From contig DCFR01000052.1 in NCBI GenBank assembly GCA_002319815.1, positions 1 through 64,000 on the forward strand: a stretch of 64,000 nucleotides of DNA, written 5' to 3'. The DNA is from Megamonas sp. UBA1799. Its GTDB lineage: Bacteria; Bacillota; Negativicutes; Selenomonadales; Selenomonadaceae. Below the pieces are notes generated by a model. The model had not been told where the DNA came from. It made no database searches and was given only the letters and a program-made list of their open reading frames with translations. Made by a program: the position numbers and the translations under genes. This document shows positions 44,425-51,450 of this stretch, piece after piece; position 1 is the first letter of the stretch, and every line of letters starts with the position of its first letter.

Positions 44425-45504
44425 GTGACAATGCAATATGATTTGGTCGTAGTCGGCGGGGGGCCCGCCGGAATGGCAGCAGCGCTGCGCGCTCAAACCG
44501 AGGGCGTTGCCCGTATCCTGCTGGTGGAAAGGGATGAAACGCTCGGTGGAATACTAAGGCAATGCGTTCACTCAGGTTTTGGGCTGGTGTATTTTGGCGA
44601 GGAACTGACCGGGCCGGAGTACGCCGAACGTTTTATCCAACAGATCAGTCATGCTTCTCCTATTGACGTCTTGCTGTCAACGTCAGTTGTTCAGTTGGAG
44701 CGTGATGGGTACTTGTTTTTGAGCGGCGAAAAATGCGGACTCGTGTTAGTGAAAGCCAAGGCGGTTATTCTGGCAGCCGGTTGTCGGGAGAGACCTATTG
44801 GTACGATTGCTGTGGCTGGAACAAGACCGTCCGGCATCTTTACCGCCGGTATGGCGCAAAAAATGATGAACTTGGGCGGCTATACACTCGGCAAGAAATT
44901 TCTTATTCTGGGATCCGGCGATATCGGCATGATTATGGCAAGACAGTTAAAACTTTTCCATCGGGAAGTTTTGGCCGTCATCGAAAAAGAAAATACATGC
45001 GGCGGATTAGAACGGAACCGTGTTCAATGTTTGGAGCAATATCAAATTCCGCTAAAACTCGGCTGTACGGTGACGGAGATTCATGGGCAGCATCGGATTA
45101 CCGGCGTGACGGTAAAGAATCTACACAATGCGCAGGAGAATTTTGTTGCCTGTGATACGCTGATTGTGTCCATTGGCCTGATTCCAGAACGTGAACTGGC
45201 GGATATGCTGGCTCCTGCGGGAGGATTGCCGGATTGGCTGTTTTTATGCGGCAATGCCTGCTATGTGCATGATGCCGTTGACGACGTAACGCTGGAGGCA
45301 GAGGCAACCGGTCGACTGGCAGCGCAATTTATCCTCCATGGTACAATCTGCCAACCGCTGGCTCTTAACACAGCCAGACTGGAATCAGGTGCATCTTCGT
45401 CGCTTTGCTGTCTGGGCTGTCCCAAAGCCTGTGCCTTGATTAAGACTGATCAAGGTTTTACCGGCGCTGCCTGTGGGCGCAAAGATCCGGTTCTGTTACA
45501 TTGA
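44425..45504 (+). CDS. Pyridine nucleotide-disulfide-type FAD oxidoreductase with DUF1667-like tail
   Basis: About 359 residues from GTG 44425; an ATG at 44416 overlaps its own ribosome site AAAGGA, so GTG or the ATG at 44431 is preferred. FAD binding is LVVVGGGPAGMAAALRAQ, the second nucleotide site is KFLILGSGDIGMIMARQL, and TLIVSIGLIPERELA and CGNAC follow. The last 40 residues (CCLGCPKACALI, GAACGRK) resemble DUF1667, normally a separate small protein after this pair of flavoproteins. It may act with the preceding GlpA-like protein. A role like AorC, the NADH-linked flavin subunit of some aldehyde oxidoreductases, is a possibility. Confidence 0.78.
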   Translation: MTMQYDLVVVGGGPAGMAAALRAQTEGVARILLVERDETLGGILRQCVHSGFGLVYFGEELTGPEYAERFIQQISHASPIDVLLSTSVVQLERDGYLFLSGEKCGLVLVKAKAVILAAGCRERPIGTIAVAGTRPSGIFTAGMAQKMMNLGGYTLGKKFLILGSGDIGMIMARQLKLFHREVLAVIEKENTCGGLERNRVQCLEQYQIPLKLGCTVTEIHGQHRITGVTVKNLHNAQENFVACDTLIVSIGLIPERELADMLAPAGGLPDWLFLCGNACYVHDAVDDVTLEAEATGRLAAQFILHGTICQPLALNTARLESGASSSLCCLGCPKACALIKTDQGFTGAACGRKDPVLLH

Positions 45505-45554
45505 TCTTAGATACTATGACATTGAGAGCATCCAAATGAATTGGAGAACTGTTT

Positions 45555-46604
45555 ATGCGGCAAAAATATAGATGCAGGGTATTATCTTCGACAACCGGTG
45601 TGCTCATAGCACTTGGGGTTGCTTTTTTGATCATTTTCGTTTTGTCATTGGGGTTGGGAAAATATGCTGTTCCCGCTAAAGATGTGCTGAATATTCTTGC
45701 AGGTAAACTTTTTGGCTTGGAAATTATAGCCTCGCCGGTTGCCGTTGATGTGGTTATCAATATTCGGTTACTGCGCATTTTGGCGGCGGCGATGATCGGC
45801 GGCGCTTTGTCTATGGCCGGGGCTACTTATCAGGGCTTATTCCGTAATCCCATTGTTTCACCGGATCTGCTCGGCGCTTCTTCCGGCGCTGGTTTTGGAG
45901 CGGCCATAGCGTTGATCAGTTCGTTGAATCTGTTTTTGGTTTCCATTATATCTTTTTTTACCGGTATAGGGGCTGTTTTTTCGGCTTATGTTATTAGTAC
46001 GCTGATTGGCCGACGACATGCCAATGATTTACTGACGCTGGTTTTGACTGGTATGGTGGTTGCCAGTCTGTTCACGGCATTCACCTCACTGATAAAATTG
46101 ACGGCTGATCCAGATAGTAAACTTCCGGCGATTACGTATTGGCTGATGGGAGGGTTGTCGACGATTATTCCACAAAACCTGTTTATGCTGCTGGGTTCTC
46201 TTTTGCTTGGGATGATTCCTTTGTTCCTTTTTAGCTGGAGAATTAATCTCATGGTTTTTGAGGATGAAGAAGCCCGATCTATGGGTATGGATGTAAAAAA
46301 ATATCGTGTGATTTTTATCGTCTGTGCTACTTTACTGACCACCGCTTCGGTGGCTGTGAGTGGTGTCATCGGCTGGGTCGGGCTGGTGATCCCACATATC
46401 GCCCGGCTGTTGGTTGGCCCAAACTATAAAAAAATGATGCCGGTTTCCCTGCTGCTGGGGGCCTCTTTCTTAATACTGGTGGATGACATCACGCGGTGTG
46501 CGTTTTCGTCGGAGATTCCGCTGGGGATTATTACCTCTATCGTTGGCGCGCCGTTCTTTATTCTCTTAATGCTGCAAAAAAGAGGTGTGAGGAATGAAGC
46601 TTGA
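45555..46604 (+). CDS. FecCD-type ABC transporter permease
   Basis: The 349-residue protein is a type II importer permease of the BtuC/FecD family with about ten membrane segments. Motifs are LRILAAAMIGGALSMAGATY, NPIVSPDLLGASSGAGFGA, and GVIGWVGLVIPHIARLLVG. This family imports iron-siderophores, haem and cobalamin, and in the case of MolBC molybdate and tungstate. Being in a Mo/W cofactor block, oxyanion import is plausible. It overlaps the ATPase gene by eleven bases. Confidence 0.88.
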   Translation: MRQKYRCRVLSSTTGVLIALGVAFLIIFVLSLGLGKYAVPAKDVLNILAGKLFGLEIIASPVAVDVVINIRLLRILAAAMIGGALSMAGATYQGLFRNPIVSPDLLGASSGAGFGAAIALISSLNLFLVSIISFFTGIGAVFSAYVISTLIGRRHANDLLTLVLTGMVVASLFTAFTSLIKLTADPDSKLPAITYWLMGGLSTIIPQNLFMLLGSLLLGMIPLFLFSWRINLMVFEDEEARSMGMDVKKYRVIFIVCATLLTTASVAVSGVIGWVGLVIPHIARLLVGPNYKKMMPVSLLLGASFLILVDDITRCAFSSEIPLGIITSIVGAPFFILLMLQKRGVRNEA

Positions 46605-47376
46605 TGTGTTGGATGTTTCCTGTGGTTATGGGCAGAAAAACATCTTAAATCATCTTACCTTTTCAATTGGTAACGGACAGATTTTATGCATTCTTGGTCC
46701 CAATGGCGTGGGCAAGTCGACTTTGTTCAAAACGATTCTTGGTTTCCTTAAATTGCAGCAAGGGAAGATTTTGCTCGACAACGAAAATATCGTACACTGG
46801 TCTGTCCGCCGTTTGGCAAAAAATATTGCCTATGTTCCACAAACGCAGGCCCAGCCGTTTCCCTTTTCGGTTCTGGAAGTGGTAAGCATGGGCAGGGCGG
46901 CGCATCTAAAGAGTTTTGAGTCTCCCTCGCAAAAAGATCTGGCAATTGCTGAAAATTCTCTGGACCAGTTAGAAATACTTTCATTAAAAAATAGAATTTT
47001 TAGTGAATTGAGTGGCGGCGAGAAACAAATGGTACTGATTGCCCGCGCTCTTACGCAGCAGCCGCAAGTTTTGGTTATGGATGAACCAACTTCCAATCTG
47101 GATTTTGGTAATCAGATTCGCGTGCTGCGGCAGATAAAAAAATTAGCCCGGAGCGGGCTTGGCATCGTCATGACATCGCATTTCCCCGATCATGCATTTT
47201 TATGTTCAGCTGACGTTGTATTACTGCAAAAAGATAAAAGTTATCAAACGGGGGCGTTTGATGAAGTTGTCACCGAAGAAAATTTGTGCAAGGCTTATGG
47301 AATCCATGTGAAAATTATTTATACGCAGGATGCGCAGGGAACTGTTATCAAGGCCTGTGTTCCAGTGTTATCTTAA
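46594..47376 (+). CDS. FecE/BtuD-type ABC transporter ATP-binding protein
   Basis: The 260-residue ATPase has Walker A GPNGVGKST near residue 37, the Q-loop YVPQTQ, signature LSGGEKQMVLIARAL, Walker B VLVMDEPTSNLD and the switch His in TSHFPDHAF. It pairs with the FecCD permease just upstream and the binding protein downstream. The length and the C-terminal VTEENLCKAYGIHVKI extension are typical of iron or molybdate type II importers. Confidence 0.93.
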   Translation: MKLDVLDVSCGYGQKNILNHLTFSIGNGQILCILGPNGVGKSTLFKTILGFLKLQQGKILLDNENIVHWSVRRLAKNIAYVPQTQAQPFPFSVLEVVSMGRAAHLKSFESPSQKDLAIAENSLDQLEILSLKNRIFSELSGGEKQMVLIARALTQQPQVLVMDEPTSNLDFGNQIRVLRQIKKLARSGLGIVMTSHFPDHAFLCSADVVLLQKDKSYQTGAFDEVVTEENLCKAYGIHVKIIYTQDAQGTVIKACVPVLS

Positions 47377-47446
47377 ATCGTTTTTGGCGAGATAGCTTTT
47401 ATCAAGCTATACATGCAGCCGCTATCGAAAAAAAGGAGATATTTAA

Positions 47447-48574
47447 TTGAAACAAAAATTTTTTTTTAAAACATGGTCTGTGTATCGATCTAAAGTTGCT
47501 GCTATACTTATTAGTGGTTGTTTGGCGCTGCTCATATCTGCTTGTTCTCAGAATACATCACCGACTTCTGCCCATACGGAATTGACTGCTCAATCGCAGG
47601 AAGCTTTCACTGTCACCGATCAGGCGGGCGAAACCGTCGTTATCAAGGGGACGGTCAGAAAAATTGCCGATGCCTGGCGGGCTCATAATGAGGTGGATAT
47701 TCTTCTGGGGGCGGGAGAAGGGATTACGGCCACGGTGATGAAAAAATCGGTGGCGCCATGGATGTATAAGGTGAATCCAAAATTAAATCAGGCAGTTTCA
47801 ACGTTTGGGACAGATTTTAATACCGAGGATCTGATGGCAAATAGTCCGGATGTTATTTTTATGCCGGTGGGCGATCCCAGTGCGGCAAAAGTAAAAAGCC
47901 TTGGGATACCGGTAGTTCAGCTGAATTTTACAAATTTTGATCAGATGAAAACTACAATTTCCCTGACTGCGCAGGTCTTAGGGGGCGATGCCCCAGCACG
48001 CGGCGAAAAATATAATGCTTATCTGGACCGTACTATTCAAATGCTCACGGATAGAACAGCTGGACTTTCTGACGATCATAAGCCGAGAGTTCTGCACGTT
48101 GAATCCATCATGCCGTTGGAAATTGATGGTGGCAATACCATTATTGACGACTGGATTCATATTGCCGGCGGCATTAATGTTGCCGGCTCTGTACAAGGCA
48201 ACATGAAAATCGTTTCTCTGGAACAAATTATCGCTTGGAATCCTGATGTCATTATTCTCGGCGCGAATGGCGTCAATGGAAAAATAGCTACCGTTGCTGA
48301 TATCACCAGTGATTCTCACTGGGCCAATATAACTGCGGTGAAAAATGGTCAGGTTTTTCAAAATCCTACCGGCTGTTATTTATGGGACCGTTATAGTCCC
48401 GAAGAAGTATTACAGCTGCAATGGGCTGCTAAACTCCTGCATCCGGATTTGTTTCAGGACTTGGATTTGGTGCAGATTACAAAAAATTACTACCAAGACT
48501 ATTTAAATTATTCGCTCACCGATGATGATGTCGCTAGAATTTTAGCTTCAAAAGCGCCTAAAGAAACATTGTAA
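47447..48574 (+). CDS. Substrate-binding lipoprotein of the FecCD-type importer
   Basis: The 375-residue protein starts at TTG 47447 after AAAAAAGGAG. A basic N-terminus and hydrophobic stretch end in the lipobox LISAC, so it is a lipoprotein. The remainder is a helical-backbone binding protein (FecB/BtuF/MolA class) with VTDQAGETVVIKG, ANSPDVIFMPVGDP and AWNPDVIILGANG. The class cannot show the ligand. Candidate ligands are ferric complexes, cobalamin, or molybdate and tungstate by operon context. Confidence 0.88.
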   Translation: MKQKFFFKTWSVYRSKVAAILISGCLALLISACSQNTSPTSAHTELTAQSQEAFTVTDQAGETVVIKGTVRKIADAWRAHNEVDILLGAGEGITATVMKKSVAPWMYKVNPKLNQAVSTFGTDFNTEDLMANSPDVIFMPVGDPSAAKVKSLGIPVVQLNFTNFDQMKTTISLTAQVLGGDAPARGEKYNAYLDRTIQMLTDRTAGLSDDHKPRVLHVESIMPLEIDGGNTIIDDWIHIAGGINVAGSVQGNMKIVSLEQIIAWNPDVIILGANGVNGKIATVADITSDSHWANITAVKNGQVFQNPTGCYLWDRYSPEEVLQLQWAAKLLHPDLFQDLDLVQITKNYYQDYLNYSLTDDDVARILASKAPKETL

Positions 48575-48588
48575 ATCAATAACTCATA

Positions 48589-48666
48589 GTGCTGTATTAT
48601 TGAGTATAATCATGTGCTGTACCCAGTCGGGTATGTAATAAGTTCGACGGGAGTGGTTGGTGCATG
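48589..48666 (+). pseudogene. Degenerate copy of the 5' end of ssrA
   Basis: This 78-base segment aligns without gaps to 49622-49699 at the ssrA gene, with 70 identical positions by my count. It covers the ssrA -10 region, the leader and the first ~38 bases of tmRNA up to GGTTGGTGCATG, then diverges. The ssrA -35 TTGACT has no counterpart upstream of this copy. The later parts of tmRNA are absent, so it cannot make a working tmRNA. Confidence 0.8.
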
Positions 48667-48797
48667 AAACCAACAAGGACGAGGATTCTAAGCTTTTAAA
48701 AGTTGAAAACCAACCAATAATATGGTGGTGATATAAGAATAGGGTGGCAACGATTAACGCAAGCGGTTATCTTTTTTAGTTAGCCGCTTTTTTATTT
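48667..48797 (+). ncRNA. Unassigned structured tail ending in a terminator, with a T-box-like motif
   Basis: After the ssrA-like segment the sequence can still fold: TGGTTGGT (48654-48661) is the exact complement of ACCAACCA (48709-48716). A motif AGGGTGGCAACG at 48741-48752 resembles the T-box antiterminator core. A terminator follows, with AAGCGGTTA (48761-48769) against TAGCCGCTT (48781-48789) and a T run. The T-box stem I is missing and no amino-acid gene lies downstream. It may be a remnant or a small RNA. Confidence 0.35.
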
Positions 48798-48824
48798 GAA
48801 GTTATCATCATATCATGATATAAT
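48796..48824 (+). promoter_or_regulatory. Promoter and palindromic operator of the toxin-antitoxin pair
   Basis: TTGAAG (48796-48801), a 17-base spacer and TATAAT (48819-48824) form a good promoter. A perfect 12-base palindrome ATATCATGATAT (48810-48821) overlaps the spacer and -10 and fits an operator for autorepression by the antitoxin or its complex. Confidence 0.7.
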
Positions 48825-48851
48825 TAAGCCATAAAAATGGAGGTTGATTTT

Positions 48852-49007
48852 ATGGATAAGGACAAAAAAAGATATATATCTGTTGAACAGTCTCTTAAAG
48901 AATCGTGCGAAGAAGTCAAAGCAATCAGATCAGGAAAAATCAAAGAAACTGTATGGGATGATTTTTACAAGGAAATGCAGTCAGAGATACCCAAAGAAGC
49001 AGTATGA
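48852..49007 (+). CDS. Small antitoxin of a type II toxin-antitoxin pair
   Basis: A 51-residue acidic and basic mixed protein starts at ATG 48852, seven bases after TGGAGG. Its stop codon overlaps the toxin start (ATGA), the usual coupling in such pairs. The sequence begins MDKDKKRYISVEQSL and ends SEIPKEAV, with a central helix VEQSLKESCEEVKAIRSG. I do not recognise its DNA-binding fold with confidence; size, order and the palindromic promoter identify it as the antitoxin. It should bind and block the RelE-like protein and repress its own promoter. Confidence 0.75.
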   Translation: MDKDKKRYISVEQSLKESCEEVKAIRSGKIKETVWDDFYKEMQSEIPKEAV

Positions 49008-49351
49008 AGGTTGTTCCAACACCACATTTCCAGAAAGATGTTAAGTTCTATCTAAGAAAAAAGCATTATTCAAAAATTATGGATGATATAAAGGGTGTTG
49101 TAGAGGAATTAGAAAAGGGGAATTTATTAGGGGATCAATTTGACGATATTAAAGTTGATGGAATGGTTTATAAAGTCCGAGCCGTTAATGCTTCTATCAA
49201 CGTAGGTAAATCGAACGGGTTTAGAATTATTTATTATGTTGTTTCAGAAGATGGAACAATATATTTACTTACTATTTATTCCAAAAAAGATGATATAAAA
49301 ATACCGACAGATAAAGAGATTGTGGCTATTACAAAAACAATAACAAATTAA
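49004..49351 (+). CDS. RelE/ParE-superfamily toxin
   Basis: The 115-residue protein has the RelE/ParE outline: an N-terminal strand MKVVPTPHFQKDVKFYLRKK, two helices, then KVRAVNASINVGKSNGFRII and YYVVSEDGTIYLLTIYSKKDD, the strand pair that holds catalytic residues in RelE-type mRNA interferases. RelE members cleave mRNA on the ribosome, while ParE members poison gyrase; the sequence cannot decide. The gene is much richer in A and T than its neighbours, which suggests horizontal acquisition. A terminator nearly identical to the one upstream of the pair follows directly. Confidence 0.82.
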   Translation: MKVVPTPHFQKDVKFYLRKKHYSKIMDDIKGVVEELEKGNLLGDQFDDIKVDGMVYKVRAVNASINVGKSNGFRIIYYVVSEDGTIYLLTIYSKKDDIKIPTDKEIVAITKTITN

Positions 49352-49355
49352 CGCA

Positions 49356-49391
49356 GCGGTTATCTTTTGAGAGATAGCCGCTTTTTTATTT
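49356..49391 (+). terminator. Terminator after the toxin gene
   Basis: GCGGTTATC (49356-49364) pairs with GATAGCCGC (49373-49381), followed by TTTTTTATTTT. It is a near copy of the hairpin at 48761-48797. Confidence 0.85.
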
Positions 49392-49602
49392 TGTGCTTAT
49401 AAGCTTAGTCGCCGTTGAAAATTTATAGAATCAATTTTGCGAGGGATGGGGGTGCGGACAAACATGCCATGCAAAAGTTATATTTTAATTGGTAGCAAAA
49501 GGTGGCAGGGTTGCAAAAAGGTGGCAGACCGCAAAAGATTTATCGTATACTATGTAAAAAATATATAATATACGACAGTATTATAACGCAAAAGCCGGTA
49601 AA
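49392..49602. other. Noncoding region upstream of ssrA with short direct repeats
   Basis: No gene is visible. GCAAAAGGTGGCAG and GCAAAAAGGTGGCAG occur in direct repeat around 49488-49527. A TCGTATA/TATACGA inverted repeat lies around 49545-49576. Nothing else can be assigned. Confidence 0.5.
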
Positions 49603-49631
49603 TTGACTTTGTAGCAGCAATGTGCTATATT
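49603..49631 (+). promoter_or_regulatory. Promoter of ssrA
   Basis: TTGACT (49603-49608) and TATATT (49626-49631) are separated by exactly 17 bases. Transcription would start about 25 bases before the mature tmRNA 5' end. Confidence 0.85.
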
Positions 49632-49661
49632 ATTTAGTACAGTCATGTGCTGTACCCAGTC

Positions 49662-50013
49662 GGGGATGTAATGGGTTCGACGGGGGTGGTTGGTGCATGG
49701 GCAGCGAGCCGGGGGTTCATCATCCCGTCAGTAAGGTGAACACTTTTATTAAATATAAAAGCTAACGATAACTACGCTTTAGCAGCTTAATGCTAACCTC
49801 TTTCCACTTATTCCTGCGAAAGTGGAAAAGAGGCCAATCGCGGGATACCTGAGAGCCAATTCTCGGAGGCTTGAATGGGAAATTTTATCGAGATCGGGTC
49901 ACAGAAGCCGGCTTGTGGGCGTTTGAGACTTTAGATTAAATCATGAGCTTCGCTCGGAGAAACCCTTGAAACAATGCTTTCGGACAGGAGTTCGATTCTC
50001 CTCATCTCCACCA
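49662..50013 (+). ncRNA. ssrA: Transfer-messenger RNA (tmRNA)
   Basis: The 352-base RNA begins with GGGGATG, which pairs with CATCTCC at the 3' end just before ACCA to form the tRNA-like acceptor stem. The T-arm TTCGATTCTCC precedes it. The tag frame at 49761-49790 reads GCT AAC GAT AAC TAC GCT TTA GCA GCT TAA, giving the proteolysis tag ANDNYALAA. tmRNA with SmpB frees stalled ribosomes and marks the unfinished proteins for degradation. The encoded CCA and intact tag make this the functional copy. Confidence 0.96.
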
Positions 50014-50065
50014 TGCATAAGTCAAAAGATGCAGGTGTTGCGGTTTTTTGACTCCATAATAGAGA

Positions 50066-50099
50066 AATGCCATAGCTATTTTAGCTGTGGCATTTTTTT
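50066..50099 (+). terminator. Terminator of ssrA
   Basis: AATGCCATAGCT (50066-50077) pairs with AGCTGTGGCATT (50083-50094) with one wobble and runs into seven T bases. Confidence 0.85.
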
Positions 50100-50140
50100 G
50101 ATAAACGTGTATTCACTAAGGTATATTAATGCGTTTTTAA

Positions 50141-50169
50141 TTCGATTTATCTATACTGAATGCTATAAT
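50141..50169 (+). promoter_or_regulatory. Putative promoter of the RND efflux operon
   Basis: An extended -10 TGCTATAAT ends at 50169 (TATAAT 50164-50169). A weak -35 TTCGAT lies 17 bases upstream. The first gene starts 25 bases later. Confidence 0.55.
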
Positions 50170-50193
50170 TGTTGATCTATTGGAGGGGCTGGG

Positions 50194-51450
50194 ATGAGAC
50201 ATCGTTTAGCAACCATGACGCGTCAGCAACGTTATATGGTCATTGGCGGCTGCTGTTTGTTGGCGGCTGTTTTGATGTATATATTTTTTGGTATCCAACA
50301 TGGAAAGGGAACCCGGCCGCAGGCGAAGAACGGCGTGCCATTGGTGGCTGTTTATAAGGTGGAGCGCGCTGATATGATGCGGCATGTTTTGCTTTTCGGA
50401 CAAATAGTGGCTGATGCGAATATTGCTCTGGCACCAAAGTATACTGGGAAAATCATGGCGGTTAATGCGCAGCTGGGGGATGCAGTCAAAGCCGGCGATG
50501 TGCTGCTGGTTCAGGATACTGGCGATCTGGATATTTCCATCCGGCAGAATATTGCGGTGACCAAGGCAGCGGCAGCTGATGCGGTTGAGGCGGAAGCAAC
50601 GTATAATGCTAATTATCTTAAAGCGCAGGATGATTATGAGGTTCAGCGGCAGAAATATGAGCGGAACCAGTATTTGTATTCGATTGGAGCGATTTCACAA
50701 GATACTCTGGATGCGATTAAACAGACTTATATGGCCAGTAAAGCGGCGTTTGAGATTTTGGAAAATCAGGCGGGGGAGTCCGATGTACCGGCCAGCGTGG
50801 AATCCAAACGGCTGGCTATCGATAAAGCGGCCTATGGTACGGATGCACTTCGCAAACAACGCGAGGATATGATTCTGCGCGCACCGAGGGATGGCATCAT
50901 TGGCTATCGGGCGGCTGAAGTCGGCGCGATTGCTACGGCGGGAACCAAGGTTTTTTCTCTGGTTGATACGAGTCATGTTTACGTGGATTGTACAATTTCC
51001 GAAAATGACGCAGCTGTTTTGTTGCCGGGGATTGGCGTAGAGGTAACGATTGATGCTTTGGGACAGAAGTTTTCCGGAAAGCTTATTTATGTGAGCCCCG
51101 CAATGGATGATTCTGCTAAAACTTATACGGCCCGTTTGGAACTGGATCCGGCGCAGACGCAAATTAAAGCTGGCCTTTTCGCGCACACGCAGGTGGATGT
51201 CATGCAGCGGCCGCAGACGCTTTTTGTGCCGAAGGAAGCTGTGATCAAGAAGAATGGGCTTACCTCGGTTTATATTGTAAAAGATGATCTTACGGTAGAA
51301 AAGCGGGATGTAAAAATTGGTCTTTTAAACGATACGACGGAAGAGATCATTGATGGGGTTCAGAATGGTGAAGTGGTGGCGCTGACGAATCAGGATCGTT
51401 TGAAGGATGGCATGAAGATTCAGGTGGATGATACGGGGGCTTCATCATGA
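50194..51450 (+). CDS. RND efflux periplasmic adaptor subunit (MFP/HlyD family)
   Basis: The 418-residue protein has one N-terminal membrane anchor (VIGGCCLLAAVLMYIFFGI), a biotinyl-lipoyl-like half domain (IALAPKYTGKIMAVNAQLGD, VKAGDVLLVQD), a helical hairpin of about 90 residues, and beta-barrel domains (GTKVFSLVDTSHVYVD, GLFAHTQVDV). It bridges the inner-membrane RND pump to an outer-membrane channel. The presence of such an adaptor supports a double-membrane cell envelope. No TolC-like gene is present here. The stop overlaps the pump gene (ATGA). Confidence 0.93.
   Translation: MRHRLATMTRQQRYMVIGGCCLLAAVLMYIFFGIQHGKGTRPQAKNGVPLVAVYKVERADMMRHVLLFGQIVADANIALAPKYTGKIMAVNAQLGDAVKAGDVLLVQDTGDLDISIRQNIAVTKAAAADAVEAEATYNANYLKAQDDYEVQRQKYERNQYLYSIGAISQDTLDAIKQTYMASKAAFEILENQAGESDVPASVESKRLAIDKAAYGTDALRKQREDMILRAPRDGIIGYRAAEVGAIATAGTKVFSLVDTSHVYVDCTISENDAAVLLPGIGVEVTIDALGQKFSGKLIYVSPAMDDSAKTYTARLELDPAQTQIKAGLFAHTQVDVMQRPQTLFVPKEAVIKKNGLTSVYIVKDDLTVEKRDVKIGLLNDTTEEIIDGVQNGEVVALTNQDRLKDGMKIQVDDTGASS

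Noticed and set aside
48589..48797. A second functional tmRNA
   Set aside because: It lacks the tag frame, the 3' tRNA-like half and CCA, and the -35 element.
49966..50175. A 69-codon frame over the end of ssrA
   Set aside because: It runs through the tmRNA tRNA-like domain and its terminator.
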